In this document: positions 1-7,860 of the stretch, piece by piece
Position numbering within the stretch: the stretch's first letter is position 1
Layout: every line of letters begins with the position of its first letter
NCBI GenBank assembly: GCA_013423325.1
Contig: BLJB01000598.1
Coordinates: forward strand, 1 to 11,273
From: Usnea hakonensis
Taxonomy: Eukaryota; Ascomycota; Lecanoromycetes; Lecanorales; Parmeliaceae
Direction of reading: 5' to 3'
Length of the DNA: 11,273 nt
Made by a program: the position numbers and the translations under genes
The notes under the pieces: generated by a model
The model's input: only the letters and a program-made list of their open reading frames with translations
What the model was told of the DNA's origin: nothing
The model's database searches: none

Positions 1-50
1 GCCTCGTTGCCGCTGTCAACCATGGATTGGAATGATCGTCCTTCCATCAT
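1..50 (-). CDS. 5' end of an unrecognised gene, partial, leftward
   Basis: On the minus strand an open frame starts with two adjacent ATG codons (first at 50-48) and runs off the left edge after 16 codons. It begins M-M-E-G-R-S-F-Q-S-M-V-D-S-G-N-E. Its base use (balanced GC, CpA and TpG retained) differs from the AT-rich block beside it, which supports real coding sequence. The same peptide start, with two changed residues, occurs inverted at the right edge, so this is one of two outward-facing copies. I do not recognise the family. Which ATG is used, and whether this is an exon, a gene start or the coding part of a transposon terminus, cannot be decided here. Confidence 0.45.
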   Translation of the reverse strand, partial: MMEGRSFQSMVDSGNE

Positions 51-55
51 CTCAT
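1..55. repeat. Left arm of 55-bp inverted repeat
   Basis: Positions 1-55 match the reverse complement of 11164-11218 at 52 of 55 positions with no gaps. The three differences (positions 15, 21 and 34) are all CpA/TpG in this arm and TpA in the right arm, so only the right arm shows RIP. Similarity stops sharply after position 55 but reaches the window edge at position 1, so the left arm may continue outside. Confidence 0.9.
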
Positions 56-180
56 CAGATCATCAAAGTAAAGCTTTATTCATATAATTACTTAATAATA
101 GATAGAAGCGATATTAAGTCTTCTATAAAATATAACTAAAGAGGCTAAAGTATAAACTATTTAATATTATCTACTTAAGA
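56..180. other. AT-rich spacer
   Basis: AT-rich sequence between the inverted-repeat arm and the LINE remnant. The first 30 bases still carry CpA/TpG, then they vanish, marking the edge of the RIP-affected block. No gene, promoter or repeat boundary can be supported here. Confidence 0.5.
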
Positions 181-510
181 CTATTATATTTTATAAACTA
201 ATTTACGATATTAACGTTTATCGCGTTTTATAAGTATTAGATTAGGATGAGGGTTCCAGGTATTAACCCCGACTACAGGTGCGGGTGGAGAAGATAGGAT
301 ATTAAGCATATCCTCCTCTTCTATCCGAGATTGCGGGAGGATAGACTACGGCTATTTACGAAAGCGGGTACTAGGGACTTCTAGATAATACTAACTATAA
401 CTAAAGGGATCCGGATAGCGATAAGATAGATAGTTAATTTCGATTAGTTAAATAGTTTCGAGTTAACTAGCGAATAACTCTAATAGTTAAAATTACCCCT
501 TAGGATAGAG
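181..510 (+). pseudogene. C-terminal end of a LINE (non-LTR) ORF2, RIP-degraded
   Basis: In the frame with codons starting at 181, the translation around 253-345 reads R-V-P-G-I-N-P-D-Y-R-C-G, eight residues from that C to H (307-309), then I-L-L-F-Y-P-R-L-R. This matches the zinc-knuckle-like C-x-C-x8-H-x4-C module near the C terminus of LINE ORF2 proteins, and R-V-P-G just before the first Cys is common in fungal LINEs. The first and last Cys are now Tyr (TAC at 274, TAT at 322), as expected for TGC/TGT after RIP. A K-G-x-R-I-A-I-R-x-I-V-N-F-D-x-L-N-S-F stretch follows (about 400-462), like the helical tail after the module. In-frame TAG/TAA codons fit former CAG/CAA/TGG. Reverse transcriptase and endonuclease parts are not in the window, so this is a short 3' fragment. 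Exact ends are uncertain. Confidence 0.7.
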
Positions 511-1800
511 GAGACTATTAAGTCTAAAAAGGGTATATAAAAAAGTAACTATACTCGCCTCTAAAGGCGGGGGCGATTAGAGATATAAAAGTTAAAGAAT
601 AGAAAAGTCGATATAAAGAAGTAGAGAGATACGCGGTAATATAATAGGGCTTCTAAAAAGTATAGTAAAAAAGAGAGCGTACTATTTAATTAAAATTTTT
701 ATCTAGAGGTTCGCCCTTAGATTTCTTCGACGCCTAGCTCTACTAGTTTAGCGTTATAGTTACCCTTATTAGCTTATATTAAGTAGCTAGTATAGGCGTA
801 TAAAACAATCAATTAATTAATAAGTATTAGATAGTAAAAGTAATTTATCTATTTAGATTATTAACTATATTATAATTTAAAAGAATATCTCTACTAACGC
901 TATATTACTATTATTATATATATATTATATATACTTCTACGATCTTAAATTAAGGTAAGTAAATATATAAGGAAATCGGTAACTTTAATAATAATAATTA
1001 AATAGTAATAGCATAATATAATAATATCTATATTACTAAAATAATAGGGATAATAATTTAAATATATAATATATAATAAGATATTAAAACTAAAGTATAT
1101 AAAGTTAATAAATAGGATTTTAGTAATATATACTAATTAAAGGGATAGCGTAAAGTAAATATATATTTAATAAACGCGGAACTTACTAAGTAATATAGCT
1201 TTTATAATAGAAAGATTACTACTAACTTACCTCCTCTACTTTATTATAGGCCGTAATTTAGCTCTTAAAAGTAAAGGTAGAAATTTTATAATTATTAAAT
1301 TATTAAATTTTAATTTATATATATATTAAACCTTCGATTAGTTCTAAAATAATATAATATAGTATATCTATTAAAATACTTAATAGTACTATTATATTAT
1401 TATTAAAACTAGATACCCCCCTTAATATTTTATTAATTCCCTTTAATATATATCTCTTACTCTATATATAGTTTACCTTAATAAGATATAAGCCTTTTAC
1501 TAATTAATATATAGTTATATTTATTTCTAGAATCTAGTAAATAAATTATTTCTTTTAAGTACTATATTATTATACTCTTATTTTATTAATCCTCTAGAAT
1601 TTATAATATAGTTAGTAATAAGTAAGTTATCTCTATTTAATCTTATTTAACTAGAAACTTTATTTAGGTATATTAGCTATCTTTTATTTTTTTCTAACCC
1701 TTCTAAACTTCTAAGAATTAATATAAAGCTTATCTTAATATTCTTTTTAAGTAATAACCTTTTTTAATAACCTTAATCTACTTCGATTATTAATATATTT
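511..1800. other. RIP-saturated AT-rich tract without a callable gene
   Basis: CpA and TpG are nearly or completely absent, and all six frames are broken by TAA/TAG. Positions 541-660 are purine-rich with lysine/arginine-rich translation on the plus strand and could be further transposon coding sequence. Positions about 1300-1790 are pyrimidine-rich, and both a plus frame and a minus frame give protein-like text once TAA/TAG are read as former Gln/Trp codons, so neither strand can be preferred. A consensus-like splice donor (GTAAGT, near 955) has no clear partner. This is probably decayed transposon DNA. Confidence 0.5.
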
Positions 1801-2880
1801 AATATAAATTATTAGGAGTTTAACTTATAAGATAATTAACGGCTAGATAAAATTATCCCGATTATTACTATTATAGAAGATATTACGAAGTTCGAACTTA
1901 ATACGAAAGGCTATATTATAGGCTTCGATAATTAGTATAGCTTTAAAACGAAGTAGAACGATATAATAGATTTTTATATAGTAACTCTAATAGATATAGC
2001 TCTAATTTTTTTATTTATAATAGTCTAATCTAATATTAATTATATTAAGACCTAATCCCTAATTAATAATATTAGCGTATTTTTTTTCTAAACTAGTTAG
2101 GGCGGTATTATACTTTTAGGCCCCTACTATCTAATTAAGCTAGATAATAATAATTACTCTTAAAATTACGGCTCTATATATTAATATTCTAAAAATAATA
2201 GTCGAGAAATTACTATTTCTACTAAGTTCTTTATACGCGAATATAAAGCTATAATATTCTAAATAAATAATATTCCCTATATTACTTAGAATATAGGTAT
2301 ATTATATAATAGTAGTCTCAATATAGATCCTATATAGGAAATAGTAATAAAATATACTTTCTATTAGAAATAAATATTTAAAAAGGTCTAGTTTTATATA
2401 GATACTTACTTCTTAAAGTAGATAATAGATACTCTAGTTAATAAATATTTTTTAAGATACTTAGGAACTATACTATATATAATAATTTATACTTTAGTAT
2501 ACAACTTCCTTACTAGTCTCCTAAAGGCTAAAGAACCTTTAATTTATAAAGTCTTTAAGTAGTATTAATTATTTATAAAGATAAAGAACGTCGCCGTATT
2601 TAATAAGATTATAATCTAAATAATTAATATTATTTACTAAAATATTATAAAGTATTATATAGATAATAGATATAAGTATAGTATTAAATCTAGATATAAT
2701 TTAGACGAGTCTAAAATTAATACTATAAGTATATATATCTATCTATTTTATTAACTCTACTTATATAAAATAGAGGGTTAAAGTATTCTATAAATATTTA
2801 AATAAATAGTTTACGAATCTTATTATATAATCTATTTACTACGAGGAGATAGATATATATATTATAAAAGAATTAGGACT
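1801..2880 (+). pseudogene. Possible RIP-degraded coding sequence, unknown product
   Basis: The plus frame with codons starting at 1801 holds 32 stops in 360 codons, all TAA or TAG, as expected if Gln and Trp codons were hit by RIP. In the stretches I compared, the other plus frames carry somewhat more stops. Readable pieces include a block around 1861-1950 (K-F-E-L-N-T-K-G-Y-I-I-G-F-D-N) and one near 2530-2600 (K-A-K-E-P-L-I-Y-K-V-F-K). I recognise no family. RIP turns His and Cys into Tyr, and Met and Thr into Ile, so motifs would be blurred. The evidence is weak because AT-rich RIP sequence gives protein-like text easily. Confidence 0.2.
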
Positions 2881-2960
2881 TAAAAAGAAAGATAATAAGT
2901 TAATTAATTTATTATTTTTAACTACTACTAACTATAATTAGCGTTATAGAGATTTAATTT
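2881..2960. other. AT-rich junction before the array
   Basis: Stop-dense AT-rich sequence between the possible pseudogene and the first array unit; no feature supported. Confidence 0.4.
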
Positions 2961-3598
2961 ACTAATAGATAGAAAGTATATAAATAAGCTTTTAAATAAC
3001 TATAAGAGAAGTATATAAATAAGCTTTCTAATAGTTATAAAAGAGGTATAAAAATAAGCTTCCTAATAATTATATAAAAAGTATATAAATAAACTTTTAA
3101 ATAGAATATAAGAAGTATATAAATAAGCTTCCTAATAGTTATATAAGAAATATATTAATAAACTTTTTAATACTTCTAAATCTATACTTTCTATACTCTT
3201 AAAACTATACTTTCTATACTCCTAAATCTATACTTTCTAGACTTCTAAATCTATAATTTCTATACTTCTAAATATACGATTTTAAGCCTCCTATTTCTAT
3301 ACTTCTAAATTACTATATAAGAGATATATAAGTAAGCTTCTAAATCGCTATAGGAGAACTATATAAATAGCCTTCTAAATTACTAGGTAAGAAGTATTTA
3401 AATAAGTTTCTATATAATTATAGAAGAAGTATATAAATAAGCTTCTTAATTATTATATAAGAGGTATTTTAATAAGCTTTTAAATTACTATATAAGAAAT
3501 ATTTAAATAAACTTCTAAATAATTATATAAAAAGTATATTAATAAGCTTCTTAATACTTCTAAATCTATACTTTTAGGTCTTCTAAACCTATACTTTC
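2961..3598. repeat. AT-rich minisatellite array, left part
   Basis: Two unit types alternate. Type A is about 34 bp with the core TATATAAATAAGCTTCTAAA, containing a HindIII site (AAGCTT). Type B is about 23 bp, of the form ACTTCTAAATCTATACTTTC plus TAT. A-type runs occupy roughly 2970-3165 and 3315-3550, B-type runs 3165-3310 and 3550-3598. CpA/TpG are essentially absent. The array is interrupted at 3598 by the LTR element and resumes after 8715. Block 3337-3598 is repeated at 9598-9882 (a higher-order copy). Confidence 0.9.
3594..3598. repeat. Left target-site duplication (CTTTC)
   Basis: CTTTC directly precedes the 5' LTR and is repeated directly after the 3' LTR at 8711-8715. It lies in a B-type array unit (TATACTTTCTAG), so removing the element with one CTTTC restores a normal array unit. 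Five bp is the usual duplication for many LTR elements. Confidence 0.93.
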
Positions 3599-3781
3599 TG
3601 TTACGAGTGTGACTACTTGCAAGGCTGAAGGAGACACGTGCCCTCCTTCCTATTCGGGTTTAGCGCCTTGGCACCTCTCTGCCCATATATCTTTCTTATA
3701 CCTATACATAGATTTTACCTCCTTATCAATTGAATCCTAGTTACATACCACCATTAACTTAATCTGGTTGTAGTCCTAATA
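3599..3781 (+). repeat. 5' LTR
   Basis: 183 bp, begins TGTTACGAG and ends TCCTAATA (TAACA in the 3' LTR, here changed by one C-to-T). It matches 8528-8710 without gaps at 169 of 183 positions. All 14 differences are transitions at CpA/TpG sites. This copy keeps the intact TG start; the 3' copy keeps the intact CA end. It includes an unmutated CACGTG palindrome at 3635-3640 and CTTGGC near 3668. Confidence 0.95.
3685..3735 (+). promoter_or_regulatory. LTR promoter: TATA-like box and inferred transcript start
   Basis: An ATATAT stretch at 3685-3690 lies 35-40 bases before ATCAATTGAAT (3725-3735), the segment complementary to the primer site. In Tf1-type self-priming elements the primer is the 5' end of the mRNA, which would put the start of R near 3725, a good distance for a TATA box. 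The start site is inferred only. Confidence 0.45.
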
Positions 3782-3783
3782 TT

Positions 3784-3794
3784 ATTCAATTGAT
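3784..3794 (+). promoter_or_regulatory. Primer-binding site, self-primer type
   Basis: ATTCAATTGAT begins two bases after the LTR end, the usual place for a primer-binding site, and is the exact reverse complement of ATCAATTGAAT inside the LTR (3725-3735 and 8654-8664). Eleven nucleotides is also the self-primer length known for Tf1. The core TCAATTGA is itself a palindrome, so part of the match is automatic; the flanking bases are not. CpA and TpG here escaped RIP. I recognise no tRNA 3' end match. Confidence 0.6.
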
Positions 3795-3980
3795 CCGTTA
3801 ATCGTACGATATCGATAATCTACTTATTATTCCGCTCGTATCTCTAGGCGAGCCTAAAGAAGCTGGTAGGGGGGTATTACCGAGTACCCAGGTATATCCT
3901 AAGCAATATGGAGTACCCTAGTAACGCCCAAATAATACGATACTACTATATTTCGGAGTATAACTACCGGGAGTAGAGGG

Positions 3981-4200
3981 GGTATAGCCGGAGCCTACTA
4001 TAAGACCTTAAGGGGCCGGAGTATAGTATACCTATATATAACTAGGGTATACTAGTAAGCCTACTATAATAGTACGAGAGTAAGCCTACTATAATAGTAT
4101 AGAAAGGGAGTATAGGTATAGCCGGAGCCTACTGTAAGACCTCGCGGGGCCGGAGTATAGTATAACTATATATAACCGAGTAAGCTTACTATAATAGTAA
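3981..4200. repeat. Leader tandem repeats (134-bp spacing; 21-nt motif four times)
   Basis: A segment starting GGTATAGCCGGAGCCTACT at 3981 recurs at 4115 with few changes over about 85 bp (one is TG versus TA). Inside and after it, AGTAAGCCTACTATAATAGT and close variants occur at 4054, 4079, 4179 and 4253. The motif contains TACTAT-A-ATAGTA, a perfect inverted repeat with a one-base centre. It lies in the untranslated leader of the LTR element. Confidence 0.8.
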
Positions 4201-4291
4201 ACGGACTATAATCGACCTCTTTACTAAGTATATTAATAACTATATATTAACTAGTAAGCCTACTTTAATAGTATAAGATAATAGACGGTAA

Positions 4292-4394
4292 AGGCGATTT
4301 TTCTAGTAGTACTAGAGTACCTATTAATACTACTAAGAGACTACTCTTAATACCTAGTACTAAATACCTCTTAATACTAAGAAAAAAATCGCCT
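4292..4394. other. Large stem-forming inverted repeat plus pyrimidine tract in the leader
   Basis: AGGCGATTTTTCT (4292-4304) is complementary to AGAAAAAAATCGCCT (4380-4394) except for two extra A. Inside lies a small hairpin TAAGAG-ACTA-CTCTTA (near 4334-4349) and a TAGTAC/GTACTA pair. Directly after the stem, 4389-4443 is a C/T-rich tract. Position in the leader would suit an RNA packaging or dimerisation signal, but that is inference. Confidence 0.5.
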
Positions 4395-4618
4395 CCTTCG
4401 CCTCCTCCCTTACCTCCTTTTTCGGCTTCCTCTTCGGCCTCCCGATTCGGCTATATTTGGTATACGGCAAGCATAGAGGCAATAGGCAATAAGAATAGAT
4501 TTAACTAAGGAGGATACCGAGCAAGTATAGAAGTATATTATTAACTAGGAAACTTAGCCCTACTAAAGTAGTTTCGATTTGGTAATACCTCGGATAATAC
4601 TCTATTCGTCTTGCTTTT

Positions 4619-4933
4619 ATGGATTCGAGTTATATAGATCTATTCGCCGAATTTGCGGCCGGAGAAGAATCTACCAAAGGCTCTAACTTCTCAACACCTA
4701 TATCAAATAAGGCCTACTACGCATACTCCCATTATTAATATATACACGAACACCCTCCGGCACTACTTGATATTACCCCTAGAGTCTTATTGTTGCCGAT
4801 AGTGGCCTACACCGAATTCGTCTCCCGGTTTTTACCGTGTTTCTTCGGAGAAAGTTCACTATATAATAATAATATATTATTCACTTACTTAGAGTTCGGT
4901 TCGGCTCGGTTCGGTTCGGGAGTATCCAGCTAA
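4619..4933 (+). pseudogene. Small ORF in module A, one internal stop, doubtful
   Basis: From ATG at 4619 a 104-codon frame runs to TAA at 4931-4933 with one internal TAA at 4736 (possible former CAA). It starts M-D-S-S-Y-I-D-L-F-A-E-F-A-A-G-E-E-S. Unlike the surroundings it has normal-looking composition and an ATG. Against coding: module C diverges from it with indels and lacks the ATG, and module B keeps ATG-GAT but goes out of frame. It may be a chance frame in a 3' non-coding module, or the start of a small accessory protein. Confidence 0.25.
4895..4920. repeat. TTCGG short tandem repeat
   Basis: Five consecutive TTCGG/CTCGG units; module C has a three-unit version at 8289-8304. CpG-rich and unmutated, showing that CpG is not the target of the mutation process here. 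Confidence 0.85.
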
Positions 4934-5095
4934 TAATAGGCCTTTATTCTATGATTTCTTCTCCGCTTAAAAATCGAATATTAAATGGCTATTCTATACT
5001 AAAATACCTTTTTATTAACTATTTCGTTAATCTATAGCTAAATTACTTTATTCCTAAACGCCCTAAATAGTATAATATTATACTAGCAATACTAA

Positions 5096-5277
5096 GCATC
5101 GATACTATCTCGATCTAGACTACTATCGGTAGACCTCTCCGACAGATTTCTTAGCTTTTCAGATACAAATCGGAATATGTAAATCGGGGCTCTCTTTTAG
5201 TATATAAAAGGACTCTAAACTACTCGTCTATATAATTATTCGTATATCGCCCTCCTAAATAGTACTCTTATTCCTAG
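5096..5277. other. Junction between module A and the Gag-like remnant
   Basis: After module A the sequence becomes unique. Several CpA/TpG survive (for example 5141-5180). It probably holds the lost start of the Gag-like gene, but no ATG can be chosen. Confidence 0.4.
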
Positions 5278-6420
5278 GGCTATAACTTAGCCTTAATACC
5301 AGATTCGCCCTCCTTATTAGTACTTATAGTCCCTAAGTCCCTACCCGAGACCCTTGAAGCGATCCTTTTAATAGGCCATTCGCTATTCGTTATAGCCCCG
5401 AATATAAGAAGCCACCAGGCCTCTATTGAACTAGAAGGCGGAGAAATAGGCGGAGAACTCGTACCTACTATAGGTAATATAGCTATAATCCCCAGCCTAA
5501 TATCTAGTTTTATAGCCGAATAAGTCTCGTTATTATAAGTGATAATTTCGGCCTAAATCACTAATAGTAATAAGATCTTAATAATCTAAATAGTAGCGTT
5601 AATAGATACTAAATTTGGCCCTAAATAGCGCAAATAATAGTACTACTAAACCTACTATTCGTTAATACTCCTACTCTACAACCTTTAAAGCAGCCAAATC
5701 AATAGCCGAATTTCTAGCCGGATACCTCTTAGTCTTCTCCTTACGACGAACTAATTCCGCCTACAAATAATACTACAACCACGCGTTAGAGAGGAGAAGA
5801 GCTAGGGATATTCGATCCTATAGTAGATAACGTATATACGTTTACTAATCGCATATATTAAGTAGCCGAGTTATAAGGCTATTTACTCGTCCAATTAAAT
5901 ATTAGCCTATAATTAAGAGGCCTTATAAAAGACTAGTACGAAGTAGAGCTCGATCCTAATAATAAAATCATACTTTCTAATATACGCACAATACGAATAT
6001 AAGTTAATATATTGATTTAACGATTTCGGCTTACTGCCGTAGATATACTCTACTAACAAATCGATACGGTAGCTAAGAAAGACCCAGTAGCCTTCCTATA
6101 CTAGATCCTTCGTCTTATTAGATATAATAATCGACCTAAGTATAAGCGCCTTATGATTATATATATCTATTTCGAATTATAGCTCCGAATTAGCCTTATT
6201 ACTCTAAGATATAATATATCTATTTTAGAGTTTATTAAGTAATTAGAAGGTAGAAAATATATATAGTATAATATATATTAATATTATTATCCTCGCAATC
6301 TTACTCCGTATCTAAATCCTGTAGTAAAGACTACTATCGGCCCTACCGGCCTCAAAGACTTACTTTGTTGACCCACATAATCAGGAGGATAACTTGGAGT
6401 ATAATCCCCTAAGCGACGGC
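5278..6420 (+). pseudogene. Gag-like (capsid) gene remnant, RIP stops and an apparent frame change
   Basis: The N-terminal part is an 81-codon stop-free but ATG-less stretch at 5278-5520, containing E-G-G-E-I-G-G-E-L-V-P and followed in frame by A-E-(TAA)-V-S-L-L-(TAA)-V-I-I-S-A, like the leucine-rich coiled start of many fungal Gag proteins. The C-terminal part reads in another frame (codons at multiples of 3). It has F-D-P (5811), L-R-G-L-I-K-D-(TAG)-Y (5913-5939, the TAG fitting a lost Trp of an L-x-G-x-A-x-x-W-Y motif), R-F-R (6021), D-P-V-A-F-L-Y (6081), P-K-Y-K-R-L (6135), F-E-L-(TAG)-L-R (6171) and E-F-I-K-(TAA)-L-E (6228). This order of motifs is that of retrotransposon Gag capsid domains. 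Nearly all stops fit former Gln/Trp codons; two TGA codons near 5355 and 5430, in the second frame, are unexplained by RIP and support using the first frame there. An indel between about 5520 and 5800 is inferred. No zinc knuckle was found. Confidence 0.55.
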
Positions 6421-6587
6421 TACTATACCTACCCCTCTTTCTAACCTCTAGGGCATCTCGTCGATACGGTAATACTTATAACGGTAGAGGTACTAAAATA
6501 ATAGCTAATTAGACTACTATAGACGAAGATCACCGGTATAATTAAGAAGGATATACCTACTACTACTAAGGCGATAGTAAGGTATTA
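6421..6587. other. Spacer between Gag-like remnant and module B
   Basis: The same frame (codons at multiples of 3) can be followed through here as Gly/Arg/Tyr-rich text with scattered TAG/TAA, possibly the Gag C terminus. No motif is clear. Confidence 0.3.
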
Positions 6588-6886
6588 ATTAAGAAGGATA
6601 CCAAGTAAGCATAAAAGCACTATTATTAGCCAGGGATTTAGCCCTACTAAATCAGTTTCGATTCGGTAAATCCTCGGATAATACGCCATTCGGCTTGCTT
6701 TTATGGATCTAGATCTATTCGTGCTTATTGTAGCAGATTCGTATACGGAGAAGAAAGTACCAAAAGTACTTATTTTTTAATAGTTTCTTTTTTACCTGAT
6801 TAGTAATATATATAAGGGATATAATTTAGAAGGTTTATTACTTTCTTAAGGCCTACGGATATACCTTTTAAAGGGGGGGGGTAAAA
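6588..6886. repeat. Internal module B (internally deleted copy)
   Basis: The first part (6588-6760) aligns with the start of module A, including TTTAGCCCTACTAAA, GTTTCGATT and CTTGCTTTTATGGAT. The last part (6845-6886), CTTAAGGCCTACGGATATAC and the following G-tract, aligns with the end of module C (8487-8527). The roughly 450 bp that A and C carry in between is missing. Confidence 0.7.
6870..6881 (+). other. Internal polypurine tract copy
   Basis: AAA followed by nine G, placed five bases before an LTR-like start, the same arrangement as the true polypurine tract at 8513-8524. It suggests a former 3' end inside the element. Confidence 0.65.
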
Positions 6887-6986
6887 TATTACGAATATGA
6901 CTACTTCCAGGGTCTATAGATATATGACCTCCTTCCCGTTCAGTCCTAGCGCGTCTTGGTAAAGACTCTTCTTCTATTCCGTAACA
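6887..6986 (+). repeat. Truncated, divergent internal LTR
   Basis: Starts TATTACGA (compare TATTACGAG in the 3' LTR) and follows the outer LTRs over roughly 85 bases: GACTACTT, CCTCCTTCC, TAGCGC and CTTGG are shared in order, with many other changes. It lacks the TATA-like box and the self-primer segment. A GTAACA at 6981-6986 resembles the LTR end. The outer LTRs differ only by RIP, so this internal one is from a different, older or related family member. Confidence 0.55.
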
Positions 6987-7860
6987 GATGGCAGTAACAC
7001 TTCAGTTACTATTATTATAATAGATGACGATAGCGATCTAGTAGATCTACTATTTAGTAATATATAAAGCCTATATTAATACCTAATAATATAATACTCT
7101 AAGCCGGTCCTCTTATATACTCGCGTTATCGAGTACTATTTAATACCAAAACCCCTCACGAATCGATCCTTTTACTAGGCCTATCGATACTACTACTACT
7201 ATAAGATATACGACTAGTTCTAGAAGTATAAAAAGTACTATACTAAAATAGTAGGCCTATAGTAAACACGATATTACGATCCCTCGGAGTACGAAGCAAA
7301 AGCCTAGGAGCTTATTTAACTAGTAAACTAGTTTATTATAGACTCGTTTAATCCGTCTAGCTATAAAATTACCTAGTATCGATAATAAATAAAGATCCTT
7401 TAGAACCGTATAGACTATATTCGTTAAAGAAGAGGTAAAAAAGCAAGCCGAATAGACTAGAAAAGAATTAGACAAATAATAGAATCGACTATAGGTCTTA
7501 TTCGAGACTCTATAAGCCACTCTATAAGCGAATATATAACTACTAGCTACTTAGACAACTTAATAATCCACTCTACCTACTCTATACGAGATACCGAAAA
7601 AAGACCCACGGCTATAGCTATCGTACTAGGCCACTATAGAGGATAATACGGAACACGGTAATAGTATACTTAATACCGAGACTATTATAAAGAGTATACC
7701 TAAAAGTAGAAGTACTATCTCTTTAATCCTACGGCTATATACTATACTATTTTCTAGAGACCTAGCTATATATCTTAATAATACACTTTACCTTTACTAG
7801 TATACTCTAAATCTCGCTTACTAGTATACTATATTTCTTACCTGGCACGACTTCCTACTC
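6987..7860 (+). pseudogene. Second degraded ORF with a coiled-coil segment, unknown product
   Basis: Plus-strand coding remnant between the internal LTR and module C. In one frame (codons at multiples of 3) an acidic start I-D-D-D-S-D-L-V-D-L-L (about 7020-7060) is followed by aromatic-rich text and D-P-S-E-Y-E-A-K-A (about 7280). From about 7417 another frame reads I-F-V-K-E-E-V-K-K-Q-A-E, then a regular heptad-like Leu/Gln-rich run to about 7570 whose stops (TAG/TAA) all fit former CAG/CAA codons. Further on it reads T-E-H-G-N-S-I-L-N-T-E. This looks like a coiled coil as found near Gag N termini, but it is unlike the Gag-like remnant upstream. The frame change suggests an indel or mis-assigned N-terminal part. 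No enzyme motif is visible. Confidence 0.4.

Larger units (their letters stand above)
4449..5095. repeat. Internal module A (first of three copies)
   Basis: Aligns along its length with module C (7861-8470) and, at its start, with module B (6588-6760). Shared landmarks in order: a GGCTATAT start, GAAACTTAGCCCTACTAAAG, GTAGTTTCGATTT, TTATATAGATC, GAGAAAGTTCA, a TTCGG-type short tandem (4895-4920), AGGCCTTTATTCTA, CTTAAAAATCGA and an AATAGTATAA tail near 5070. Unlike B and C it is not followed by a G-tract or LTR. It keeps more CpA/TpG than most of the window. Confidence 0.8.

Noticed and set aside
953..960. Splice donor GTAAGT as proof of an intron-containing gene
   Set aside because: No convincing acceptor with a frame on both sides, and short motifs are expected by chance in this AT-rich sequence.
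1300..1790. Minus-strand coding region
   Set aside because: One minus frame gives protein-like text, but its stop density (about 11%) is no better than that of a plus frame over the same span (about 9%).
2961..3598. CRISPR-like array
   Set aside because: Units are contiguous and similar throughout with no unique spacers, the sequence is AT-rich eukaryotic RIP DNA, and no cas genes are present.
3868..3883. G-run followed by TATTACCGAG, resembling polypurine tract plus LTR start
   Set aside because: Only six G and a few LTR-like bases; the following sequence does not match the LTRs beyond that.
7320..7520. Minus-strand ORF of 66 codons with ATG
   Set aside because: It is antisense to the coiled-coil remnant. 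Sense TAA/TAG from former Gln codons do not create minus-strand stops, so the opposite strand stays open by chance. Composition (Tyr/Ser/Phe/Leu-rich) has no domain sense.
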